From: Phycisphaerae bacterium
Lineage (GTDB): Bacteria > Planctomycetota > Phycisphaerae > Phycisphaerales > SM1A02
Length of the DNA: 44,146 nucleotides
Assembly: GCA_002702575.1 (NCBI GenBank)
Contig: PAAJ01000030.1
Location: forward strand, 1-44,146
Reading direction: 5' to 3'
Part shown: positions 33,771-41,499 of the stretch, piece after piece
Layout of the letters: the number at the start of each line of letters is the position of its first letter
How positions within the stretch are numbered: the stretch's first letter is position 1
Notes under the pieces: generated by a model
What the model was told of the DNA's origin: nothing
Seen by the model: only the letters and a program-made list of their open reading frames with translations
Database searches by the model: none
Made by a program: the position numbers and the translations under genes

Positions 33771-33842
33771 GGCACATGGCTCCAGGTTCTGAAAGGGAAA
33801 GCTCGGGCATTCGGGCCGGACAATCCGACCTCAAGGGGGCGG

Positions 33843-33848
33843 ATTCTA
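33843..33848 (-). promoter_or_regulatory. -10 box TAGAAT of ndk
   Basis: Minus-strand CGCTAGAAT, about 73 bases before the ndk ATG. No clear -35 seen. Confidence 0.38.
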
Positions 33849-33912
33849 GCGAAATCATCTGCATCACGGGGCATCCACTCTCCAATACCGGACCTTTCCG
33901 GGACTGGCTTGG

Positions 33913-33918
33913 TACAGT
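33913..33918 (+). promoter_or_regulatory. -10-like TACAGT of the topoisomerase VI operon
   Basis: TACAGT (33913-33918) is the only box of this type upstream of top6B. It would give a leader of about 85 bases before ATG 34009. Confidence 0.33.
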
Positions 33919-34008
33919 GATTCCGCTGAGGGCGGGCACGGAATGCTCGCTCATACACACGGGTGAGCATTGCTCCCCTCTCCATGGATGGACACGGGCC
34001 GCAGGGAC

Positions 34009-35835
34009 ATGGCAATGGCCGCAGCAAAAACCAAACGAAAGAACCGGGCAACCGCTGAGGAGATGGCCTCTCGACAGCGGGAAATCTCGGTCAGTGAATT
34101 CTTCGCAAAGAACCGGCATCTGCTGGGTTTCGACAACCCGCGGAAGGCATTGCTGACCACTGTGAAAGAAGCCGTGGACAACGCACTCGATGCCTGTGAG
34201 GAAGCCGGCATTTTGCCGGAGATCCAGGTGACTCTGCTTCAGGTCGAGGAAACTCGCTTCAAGGTCACCATTCGCGACAACGGGCCCGGGATCGTCCGGA
34301 AGCAGATCGACAACATCTTCGGCAAGCTGCTCTACGGATCCAAGTTCCATCGGATGAAGATGTCCCGTGGCCAGCAGGGCATCGGGATCTCAGCAGCAGG
34401 CATGTATGGCCTGATGACCACAGGCAAGCCCCTCAAGATCATCTCCAAGATCAAGCGGAAGCCGGCTCACGAGGTGACGCTCAAGATCGATACCTCCAAG
34501 AATCGACCTGAGGTGGTTTCGGACAAGGAAGTGCCGAATGCAGACAAGCACTTCCCCGAGGGTCACGGAACGATGGTGACGATCGAACTGGAGGCTCGCT
34601 ACCAGAAGGGCAAGCAATCCGTTGACGAGTACCTGGAGCAGACGGCGATCGCCAATCCCCATGCCTGGTTCGTCTATGTCAATCCAGCCAATGAGACGAT
34701 CGAATTTCCACGAGGTGTAGATGAGCTTCCAGATGAAGCCAAGGAAATCAAACCACACCCGAAGGGGATCGAACTCGGCACCCTGATCCAGATGCTCGAA
34801 CGGACCGAGCCGAAGAGTGTCAGTGCGTTCCTGCAGGACGAATTCTCGCGAGTCGGTCAGCGCAAAGCCAGTGAGCTGGTGACGGTAGCCGCCAAGAAGA
34901 CCGGCAAGACGATGACGCCGCGAACCCGTATCAGCACCATGGGTCATGATGAAGCCGAGGCGCTCTACAAGGCGATCCAGGAAACCACCATCATGGCACC
35001 CCCGACCGATTGCCTGGTTCCAATCGGTTCCAGAGCCATGTTGGCCGGTCTTCTCAAGGAAGTGAAGGCCGAGTTCTTTTCCGCTGCGACCAGGCCCCCC
35101 GCCGTCTACCGAGGCAACCCTTTCCAGATCGAAGTCGCCATTGCCTACGGCGGCAAGCTGTCATCCGAGGAATCAGCACGCGTGCTCCGGTTCGCCAACA
35201 GGGTTCCCCTGCTCTACCAGCAGTCGGCCTGTTCATCCTTCAAGGCCGTGATGGAGACCTCATGGAAGAACTATGGCCTCTCCCAACCACGCAACGGCAT
35301 GCCCGTGGGCCCGCTCGTCGTCCTGATTCACATGGCCAGTGTCTGGGTTCCCTTCACGAGCGAGTCGAAGGAAGCCATCGCGGACTACGACGAGATCCGG
35401 AAGGAAATGAAGCTCGCGCTTCAGGAATGCGGCCGCAAGCTCGGTATCTATCTGAGACGCCGGACCCGGATGAAGAAGGAAGCCGAACGCCGGAGCGTCT
35501 TTGAACGCTACATCGGTGAGATTGCCAATGCCTGCGAATCCGTGACCGGAACCAGTGCCGAGAAGATCTACGAAGCCTTGAAGAAGCAGGCCGCCCGAAA
35601 GACCGCTGAAGCGGATACCCAACTGGACGAGGATGGCAAGGTCATCGATCGCTCCAGTCGGCTCGATGATGACGAACAGGTCATCATCATCGAGGACGCC
35701 ATCCCCGACATCGATGACGAAGGGCCTCAGAGTGATCTCTTCGAGGGCACTCGACTGGCCAGTCCTTCTGCTCGCAGCAAGAAGAAGACCAAGGCACGCA
35801 AGAAGAAAAAGAAGACAACTCGCCGAACCGGCTGA
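34009..35835 (+). CDS. top6B: DNA topoisomerase VI subunit B
   Basis: From ATG 34009 the product has 608 residues, slightly longer than archaeal Top6B. GHKL ATPase: KEAVDNALDA (53-62), RDNGPGI (89-95), RGQQGIGISAAG (120-131). A helix-two-turns-helix region follows (about 265-320), then the transducer: NRVPLLYQQ, SWKNYGL with the switch lysine, PLVVLIHMASVWVPF and KEAIADYDEIRKEMKLALQECGRKLGIYL. The last 22 residues are a basic tail (KKKTKARKKKKKTTRR). Topo VI passes one duplex through a double-strand break using ATP, relaxing and decatenating DNA. The family is typical of archaea and plants and patchy in bacteria. ATG 34009 and 34015 are both possible. It is the first gene of the pair, with Top6A 21 bases downstream. 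Confidence 0.95.
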   Translation: MAMAAAKTKRKNRATAEEMASRQREISVSEFFAKNRHLLGFDNPRKALLTTVKEAVDNALDACEEAGILPEIQVTLLQVEETRFKVTIRDNGPGIVRKQIDNIFGKLLYGSKFHRMKMSRGQQGIGISAAGMYGLMTTGKPLKIISKIKRKPAHEVTLKIDTSKNRPEVVSDKEVPNADKHFPEGHGTMVTIELEARYQKGKQSVDEYLEQTAIANPHAWFVYVNPANETIEFPRGVDELPDEAKEIKPHPKGIELGTLIQMLERTEPKSVSAFLQDEFSRVGQRKASELVTVAAKKTGKTMTPRTRISTMGHDEAEALYKAIQETTIMAPPTDCLVPIGSRAMLAGLLKEVKAEFFSAATRPPAVYRGNPFQIEVAIAYGGKLSSEESARVLRFANRVPLLYQQSACSSFKAVMETSWKNYGLSQPRNGMPVGPLVVLIHMASVWVPFTSESKEAIADYDEIRKEMKLALQECGRKLGIYLRRRTRMKKEAERRSVFERYIGEIANACESVTGTSAEKIYEALKKQAARKTAEADTQLDEDGKVIDRSSRLDDDEQVIIIEDAIPDIDDEGPQSDLFEGTRLASPSARSKKKTKARKKKKKTTRRTG

Positions 35836-35856
35836 TGCCCGGCTGGAGTTTCCCAC

Positions 35857-37062
35857 ATGGCCAAGAAGACAACCAAGAAGAAGACGGCTTCGAAGAAGAC
35901 CGCTGCCAAGAAGACCGCTTCGAAGAAGGCGAGTTCCCGGAAGAAGACCACCCGACGGACCGTCTCGGAAAAACGCGACAAAGAGACAACGGCGAAGATC
36001 GAGAAGATGGTCGACGGCATCGTCAAATCGAGCCTTGCTCAGAACGATCCCTTCCTGGACATTCCCGTTCGATCCGTGTCGAACATGAAGTTCAATCAGC
36101 GAAAACGCATTCTTGAGATGGGTGAGAACACTCAACGAAGAACGCTGTTCAATGTCGGACAAGCCCGCAAGTTCATGCAGGGCGTGCTGCTTTCCAAGGG
36201 ATGTCGCGAATTGATTGCAGCCGACAAGACCTTGAGCCTTCGTGGCATGTACTACATGTCACTGCACACCATCGAAGGGACCAATGAGAAGACCTTCAAC
36301 GATCAGTCTGAATCCGACGGTATTCTCGAAGATCTGGAAGTCACCCTCGATGGCCTGAGAGAGGAACTGCATGTCTTCGCCAAGAAGCGAGGAACGATGG
36401 TCGGCAACATCACTGTGACGGACAATGGTGATGAGATTGACTGCCGACGAATGGGGACAGGCGGCTATGCGATCCCCAGCATCTGTGAACCCAGCGTGAT
36501 CCAGTTTGGAAAATGCGAAGCGGACTTCGTTCTCCATGTCGAGAAGGACACCGTGTGGAGTCGATTCAACGAGGATCGATTCTGGGAGGAACACAACTGC
36601 ATCCTCACGGAAGGATCCGGTCAGCCCCCCCGAGGTGTTCGCAGACTTCTTTCAAGGCTCAACAAGGAACTCGGTCTTCCGATCTACTGTCTTCTGGATT
36701 GCGATCCATGGGGACACTACATCTACAGCGTGATCAAGCAGGGCTCGATCAACCTGGCCTTCGAAAGCCAGCGCATGGCTGTTCCGGATGCCAAGTTCAT
36801 CGGGATCCGTGCCGATGACTATGACCGGTGCGACCTCTCACCCGATGTGCGAATCGCCTTGAACGACCGGGACATTGCCAGAGCCAAGCAGATCGCGGAC
36901 TATCCATGGTTCCTCGATCGAAAGCCTTGGCAGAAGGAAATTCGAACGATGCTTGCCAACGGCTTCAAGATGGAAGTCGAATCGCTGATCACCAAGGACA
37001 TTTCATACGTCACCGAGACCTATGTACCTGAACGCCTCAAGGCCCGTGATTTTCTCGATTGA
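35857..37062 (+). CDS. top6A: DNA topoisomerase VI subunit A (Spo11-type) with lysine-rich N-terminal tail
   Basis: The 401-residue product has a 35-residue N-terminal tail of K/A/T/S repeats (KKTASKKTAAKKTASKK), like a histone H1 tail. The catalytic 5Y-CAP domain follows, with the strand-cleaving Tyr at 132 or 133 in LRGMYYMSLH. The TOPRIM domain has its acidic residues at Glu229 (LHVEKDTVW) and Asp281/Asp283 (LLDCDPWGHYIYSV). The subunit makes the double-strand break, attached to DNA 5' ends, and works as a heterotetramer with Top6B. GGAG lies 8 bases before the ATG. The tail matches the basic C-terminus of the upstream Top6B in composition, which suggests shared extra DNA contacts. It shares an operon with Top6B. 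Confidence 0.95.
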   Translation: MAKKTTKKKTASKKTAAKKTASKKASSRKKTTRRTVSEKRDKETTAKIEKMVDGIVKSSLAQNDPFLDIPVRSVSNMKFNQRKRILEMGENTQRRTLFNVGQARKFMQGVLLSKGCRELIAADKTLSLRGMYYMSLHTIEGTNEKTFNDQSESDGILEDLEVTLDGLREELHVFAKKRGTMVGNITVTDNGDEIDCRRMGTGGYAIPSICEPSVIQFGKCEADFVLHVEKDTVWSRFNEDRFWEEHNCILTEGSGQPPRGVRRLLSRLNKELGLPIYCLLDCDPWGHYIYSVIKQGSINLAFESQRMAVPDAKFIGIRADDYDRCDLSPDVRIALNDRDIARAKQIADYPWFLDRKPWQKEIRTMLANGFKMEVESLITKDISYVTETYVPERLKARDFLD

Positions 37063-37124
37063 AGCCACACTGACTCGCTCCTGACCCCTCCAGCGGCATT
37101 CCAGAGGTCGGCTGACGACACGGT

Positions 37125-37130
37125 TACACT
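37125..37130 (+). promoter_or_regulatory. -10 box TACACT of the ANTAR regulator
   Basis: TTACACT ends directly before the ATG at 37131, so that ATG lies at or before the start site and cannot be the initiator. A hairpin CGGCTC/GAGCCG (37141-37158) lies in the leader. Confidence 0.4.
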
Positions 37131-37184
37131 ATGGACTTCCCGGCTCCCGGAAGAGCCGTTGCTTCGACGCCATGTATCTGCGAA

Positions 37185-37826
37185 ATGAAGTCCCGGATGA
37201 CCAGCTCCAACAACAACCAAGCCGACACAGCGTCAACCAGCAGCTGTCCTGAGCGTGTGCTCATTGCCGATGACGAACACATGATCGCAACGGGCATGCG
37301 GTCGAACCTCGAGGATCTTGGCTATGAGGTGATCGGCCCCGCCAAGAATGGTCAGGTGGCCCTCGATCTGTGCCGGCTGGAACATCCCGACCTGGCGATT
37401 CTGGACATCCGGATGCCTGAAATGGATGGACTTGAAGCCGCAGGCAAGATCTTCGGTGAACTCGGCATCCCGGTAGTCATCCTCTCCGCCTATTCGGATC
37501 CGGAGTACGTCCTGGCCGGCAACAAGATCGGTGTCTTCGGATACCTGCTCAAACCGGTCACTCGCGACCAGCTTCATGTCAGCCTCGAAGTGGCATGGGC
37601 TCGATACCAGGACTGGGCGGAGCAGAACGAAGAGACCGATGAGCTTCGAATTCGGCTGGAGCAACGGAAGATCATCGAACAGGCCAAGTGGATCATCGTC
37701 AAGAGCAAGAATGTCGAGGAACCGGATGCGATGAGAATGCTTCAGAAGCAGGCTCGAAACAACCGCAAATCACTCATCGATGTTGCTCAGGCAGTGGTTG
37801 ACAGCCAGAATCTTCTGGGCGACTAG
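37185..37826 (+). CDS. ANTAR-domain response regulator (transcription antiterminator type)
   Basis: From ATG 37185 the product has 213 residues. The receiver domain (about 20-135) has the acidic pair in IADDEHM, the phosphorylated Asp in LAILDIRMPEMDG near 71, and the Lys in YLLKPVT near 121. After a coiled-coil linker comes an ANTAR domain (about 157-210: LEQRKIIEQAKWIIVKSK ... EPDAMRMLQKQARNNRKSLIDVAQAVV). ANTAR proteins bind paired RNA hairpins in leaders and prevent termination when phosphorylated. The upstream ATGs (37131) lie too close to the TACACT box. A histidine kinase gene converges 20 bases beyond the stop and may be its partner. No paired-hairpin target was identified in the window. 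Confidence 0.9.
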   Translation: MKSRMTSSNNNQADTASTSSCPERVLIADDEHMIATGMRSNLEDLGYEVIGPAKNGQVALDLCRLEHPDLAILDIRMPEMDGLEAAGKIFGELGIPVVILSAYSDPEYVLAGNKIGVFGYLLKPVTRDQLHVSLEVAWARYQDWAEQNEETDELRIRLEQRKIIEQAKWIIVKSKNVEEPDAMRMLQKQARNNRKSLIDVAQAVVDSQNLLGD

Positions 37827-37846
37827 CTCAACGGCGGCAAGACCGA

Positions 37847-38671
37847 TCACGGTCCGGCAGCCGGCAGCTGAATGGTGAAGGCCGTTCCTTTTCCAGCTTC
37901 GGAATCCACGACGATCCTGCCCCCGTGCTCTTCGACGATTCGACGCGCGGTCGGCAACCCGAGCCCCGTGCCCCCCTTGCGACCCGAGACATAGGGATGG
38001 AAGATTTCCTGCTGCATGTCCTCAGGAATGCCCGGACCCGTATCAACGACCTGAATCAGAACCCGGTCCTCCTCCGAAGACACCCTGAGAATCAGCTCAT
38101 CGGATCCTCCGCCTTCCGTGGATCTCATCGCCTGCACGGCATTGAGCATGAGATTGAGCAGCGACTGCTTCAACATCCCCTCGTCGACATCGGCAATGGC
38201 CGGTTCATCCTGAATGTCCAAACGCATCACGACGCCGGCCTGATCACACTGAGGATGATAGAAGTCGCCGAGATCCTCGACGATCCCGCGAACATCCTGC
38301 GGATGAACATCGAGTTTGATTCTTCCCGCGAACTCCAGAAAGTCGGTCAGAATCCCACGAAGGCGATCGACTTCCCTGTGCAGCGTCTCGATGCGACGAA
38401 CGAGTCGATCACGTTCCTCCTCGTCGATCTTGAGATGGGCCAGATCCTCCTGAAGCAGTTGAGCATTCAGGCCCACGGTCGACAGCGGGTTCTTGATCTC
38501 ATGGGCGAGACCGCTGGTCATCGCACCGAGTTCCGCAAGACGCTGGTTGTGGCGAGACTCGCCCTCGGCTTCACGAGCCCGTCGAGTCGCCCGTCTCAGC
38601 GCCCACAACAGAACGGGCACGGTCGCAACCATGCCCGCTCCGATGCCGATGATGAACCAGGTCGCATCCAC
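37847..38671 (-). CDS. Sensor histidine kinase with one membrane span
   Basis: The 274-residue product has an N-terminal membrane span (TWFIIGIGAGMVATVPVLLWA, about 4-24) and a coil. The HisKA dimerisation helix follows, with the phosphorylated His in GLAHEIKNPLST near 56-67, then the HATPase: N box LMLNAVQAM near 177, G1 VDTGPGIP near 204-211, G2 GGTGLGLPTARRI near 230-242. There is no periplasmic sensor domain, so the input is probably intracellular or through another protein. The GTG start has AGGAGG 8 bases upstream. It follows pnp by 27 bases on the same strand, so it may be read from the rpsO-pnp transcript. The ANTAR regulator faces it across 20 bp and is the best partner guess. Confidence 0.9.
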   Translation of the reverse strand: MDATWFIIGIGAGMVATVPVLLWALRRATRRAREAEGESRHNQRLAELGAMTSGLAHEIKNPLSTVGLNAQLLQEDLAHLKIDEEERDRLVRRIETLHREVDRLRGILTDFLEFAGRIKLDVHPQDVRGIVEDLGDFYHPQCDQAGVVMRLDIQDEPAIADVDEGMLKQSLLNLMLNAVQAMRSTEGGGSDELILRVSSEEDRVLIQVVDTGPGIPEDMQQEIFHPYVSGRKGGTGLGLPTARRIVEEHGGRIVVDSEAGKGTAFTIQLPAAGP

Positions 38672-38698
38672 GACCGGTCCTCCTTGTTCAGTGGACGA

Positions 38699-40885
38699 TC
38701 ATGAAGCCTCGACAGGCTCCTTGCCCTTGGCATCTTCGCCCTGCTCTTCGGCCTCATCCAGAAGGATGGCCTTGCGGGACAGCTTGATGCGGCCAGTCTG
38801 ATCGACGTTGATGACCTTGACCTTGATGACATCGCCGATCTTGACGACATCCTCGACGTTCTTGACGTATCCATCTGCGAGTTCGGAGATGTGACACATG
38901 CCGTCCGTACCGGTAGCGATCTCGATGAAGGCACCGAAATCCTTGGTTGAAACGACCTTGCCTTCGTAGACGGAGCCGACTCGGATCTCGGCAGCGATGG
39001 CCTCGACCTCGGCACGTGCCTTGTCACCGGAAACACCGTCGGTGCTGGAAATCGTGACGGTACCGTCATCATCCACATCGACGTTCGCACCCGTGTTTTC
39101 CTGGATGCTTCGAATGGTCTTGCCACCAGGACCAATGAGCTTGCCGATCTTGTCGGGATCAATGGTGAGCTGGATGATTCGCGGTGCATGCTGCGAGATG
39201 CTCTCACGTGGACCGTTCAATGCGGCTTCCATCTGCTCGATGAGCCAGATACGGCCATCATGGCACTGGGCGAAGATCTGCTTGATCTCGTCGAACCAGA
39301 GACCGCGAGCCTTGAGATCCAGCTGGATACCGGTGATGCCTTCCCGCGTTCCGGAGATCTTGAAGTCCATGTCACCGAAGAAGTCCTCTTCGCCGATGAT
39401 GTCCGTGACGTGAACGACCTTGCCCGAGTCATTGCTGAATCGGCCGCAGGAGATCCCTGCACAAGTGTTCTTGATGGGGACACCCGCATCCATCAGTGCC
39501 ATGCAGCCACCACAGACGGAGGCCATGGATGACGAACCGTTGGACTCGGTGATGTCACTGACCAGGCGAACGGTGTAGGGGAAATCCTCGACGTCCGGCA
39601 GGATGCCCAGAAGGGATCGTTCAGCCAGTGCGCCATGGCCGATCTCTCGCCGACCGGGACCCATGATTCGTCCAGCCTCACCCACGCAGAACGGTGGGAA
39701 GTTGTAGTGAAGGTAGAACTTCTTGGCATATTCCGGCATGAGACCGTCGACGATCTGCTCGTCACGACCGGTACCGAGCGTGCACGTCACCACACTCTGT
39801 GTTTCGCCTCGCTGGAACAGGGAGGAGCCGTGCGTACGAGCGAAGAGGCCCGTGTCGATTCGCAGAGGACGAATGGATGTGTAATCACGACCATCCGCAC
39901 GGATCTGCTCATCAACGACAAGTCGACGGGTGGTCTTCTTCTCGAGCTGACGGAAGGCTTCGCGTGCCCAACGCTGACGATCCTCCGCTGCACGGTGCTC
40001 GCCGTAAGAGACGTTCTCCGGAATCGCGAAGTGCTCGTCAATGACCTTCTTTCGAAGTGCACCAATCGCTTCATTCCGCTCGGTCTTTCCTGGAATCTTG
40101 CGGAGCGTGGTCATCTCGTCGCCAGCGACTGCCTTGACCTTCTCAGTGATGTCCTCCGGTGGAAGCGAGAGTTCGCCAACGCGCTTCTCGGGGGCATCCG
40201 CCTTCTCGCGAAGCTCGTTGATCATCTCGAGGATCGGCTTGACGCCTTCCTCATAACCGAACTCGATGGCTTTCAGCACCTCTTCATCGGGGACTTCAGC
40301 CGCACCGACTTCGATCATGTTGACGCCGTCACAGTGTCCCGAGAGCACGAGATCAAGATCCGAATACTCCATCTGGGCCTGGGTCGGGTTCAGGACGAAC
40401 TGCTCACCCTGCTCGGTCGTGATCCGGCCGACACGAACGGTGGCAACGGGACCTTCGAAGGGAGCGTCCGTGAGATGCAGTGCTGCTGCAGCACCGGTGC
40501 AGGCAATCACATCCGTGTCGTTCTGGCCATCGTGGCTCATGACCCAGCACTGGACCTGAACCTCGTCGATGAAACCATCCGGGAAGAGCGGACGGATCGG
40601 ACGATCGATCATCCGCATCGTGAGCACTTCCTTCTCGTTGGGAGCGCCTTCACGCTTGCGGAATCCGCCGGGGAACTTGCCCGCTGCGGATGTCCGTTCA
40701 CGGTAGTCGCACTGAAGCGGGAAGAAATCCAGACCTGGACGTGGATCGGCTCGCATGGCCGTGCACATCACGGTTGAATCAGCATGTGAAATCAGGACTG
40801 CGGCATTGGCCAGCTTGGCGACCACACCGGTTTCCATACGCATCATGCGTCCACCGATTTCACGCTCTACGTGACATTCTTTCAT
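38699..40885 (-). CDS. pnp: Polyribonucleotide nucleotidyltransferase (PNPase)
   Basis: The 728-residue product has two RNase PH-like halves. The first shows FFPLQCDYRERTSAAGKFPGGF with RREG-type Arg residues near 55-85 and MIDRPIRPLFPDGF; the second shows TCTLGTGRDEQIVDGL, FYLHYNFPPFCVGEAGRIMGPGRREIGHGALAERSL and SDITESNGSSSMASVCGG with the phosphate-binding SSS. An S1-pre KH domain (IQLTIDPDKIGKLIGPGGKTIRSI near 572-595) and a C-terminal S1 domain (GSVYEGKVVSTKDFGAFIEI) complete it. It degrades RNA 3'-5' by phosphorolysis. rpsO precedes it by 183 bp in the common rpsO-pnp order. AGGAG lies 8 bases before the ATG. Confidence 0.97.
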   Translation of the reverse strand: MKECHVEREIGGRMMRMETGVVAKLANAAVLISHADSTVMCTAMRADPRPGLDFFPLQCDYRERTSAAGKFPGGFRKREGAPNEKEVLTMRMIDRPIRPLFPDGFIDEVQVQCWVMSHDGQNDTDVIACTGAAAALHLTDAPFEGPVATVRVGRITTEQGEQFVLNPTQAQMEYSDLDLVLSGHCDGVNMIEVGAAEVPDEEVLKAIEFGYEEGVKPILEMINELREKADAPEKRVGELSLPPEDITEKVKAVAGDEMTTLRKIPGKTERNEAIGALRKKVIDEHFAIPENVSYGEHRAAEDRQRWAREAFRQLEKKTTRRLVVDEQIRADGRDYTSIRPLRIDTGLFARTHGSSLFQRGETQSVVTCTLGTGRDEQIVDGLMPEYAKKFYLHYNFPPFCVGEAGRIMGPGRREIGHGALAERSLLGILPDVEDFPYTVRLVSDITESNGSSSMASVCGGCMALMDAGVPIKNTCAGISCGRFSNDSGKVVHVTDIIGEEDFFGDMDFKISGTREGITGIQLDLKARGLWFDEIKQIFAQCHDGRIWLIEQMEAALNGPRESISQHAPRIIQLTIDPDKIGKLIGPGGKTIRSIQENTGANVDVDDDGTVTISSTDGVSGDKARAEVEAIAAEIRVGSVYEGKVVSTKDFGAFIEIATGTDGMCHISELADGYVKNVEDVVKIGDVIKVKVINVDQTGRIKLSRKAILLDEAEEQGEDAKGKEPVEAS

Positions 40886-41068
40886 TGTTCAGACTCCTGC
40901 CGAATTCGATCGGCGATGCAATTCCGTACTGCTGAACGCATACGGATCATTGAAGGCCACGCACCGATCTTCAAGAGGGCAGGAGACAAGGACCAGTTCA
41001 CCGACTGCACCTTGTCCACTGCCGTCCGTCGTTCACGGCAACGGGCCAGTTGGCTTGAGCTCGCCTGC

Positions 41069-41338
41069 CTACTTACGCAGGCCGAGCTTCTTGATGAGCG
41101 CCCGGTAGTCAGCTGGTCGCGTCCGCGAAAGGTAGCGGAGCAGACGATTGCGCTTGCCAACGAGCATGAGCAGTCCACGACGAGAGGAGTGATCCTTCTT
41201 CGCGACCTTGAGATGCTCGGTGAGCTGCTGGATCCGGGTGGTCATGATGGCGATCTGAACTTCCGGTGAACCGGTGTCCTTGTCGCCACGACTGTGTTCG
41301 TTCACGATTTCTCGTGTTTGTTCAAGCGTGAGGCTCAT
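41069..41338 (-). CDS. rpsO: 30S ribosomal protein S15
   Basis: The 89-residue product has the standard length and sequence: [23 protein letters not shown] near 21-43, then [23 protein letters not shown] and the end [10 protein letters not shown]. It binds the central domain of 16S rRNA. A minus-strand TACACT (41405-41410) gives a leader of about 60 bases with GAGGA before the ATG; S15 often regulates itself through this leader, but no known fold is recognised here. An inverted repeat GCCTGC/GCAGGC (41063-41082) covers the stop codon. It is followed by pnp. Confidence 0.97.
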   Translation of the reverse strand: MSLTLEQTREIVNEHSRGDKDTGSPEVQIAIMTTRIQQLTEHLKVAKKDHSSRRGLLMLVGKRNRLLRYLSRTRPADYRALIKKLGLRK

Positions 41339-41404
41339 GGAATCCTCGTCGGGGCCTGTTGGACCCCCTCCTCGTTCTCTGGTGCTTTTCTGACTGAATC
41401 ACGC

Positions 41405-41410
41405 AGTGTA
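41405..41410 (-). promoter_or_regulatory. -10 box TACACT of rpsO
   Basis: Minus-strand CGCTACACT, about 66 bases before the rpsO ATG. No good -35. Confidence 0.42.
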
Positions 41411-41463
41411 GCGTCCCCCAGCTTCGCACGCGAGAGTGGAAGTGCCTGAAGACGGCAAAGAAA

Positions 41464-41491
41464 GCCGACAAAGAGGCTCCCTGAGGGCCTC
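41464..41491 (-). terminator. Probable terminator of the aminotransferase gene
   Basis: On the minus strand, just past the stop codon, a GAGGC/GCCTC stem (41473-41477/41487-41491) with an inner CCT/AGG is followed by TTTGTC. A second small stem (GGCCT/AGGCC) lies next to it. The T run is short. Confidence 0.42.
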
Positions 41492-41499
41492 TGAAGGCC

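Noticed and set aside
39635-40777. 380-codon plus-strand open frame opposite pnp
   Set aside because: pnp motifs on the minus strand are unambiguous; the plus frame is a shadow.
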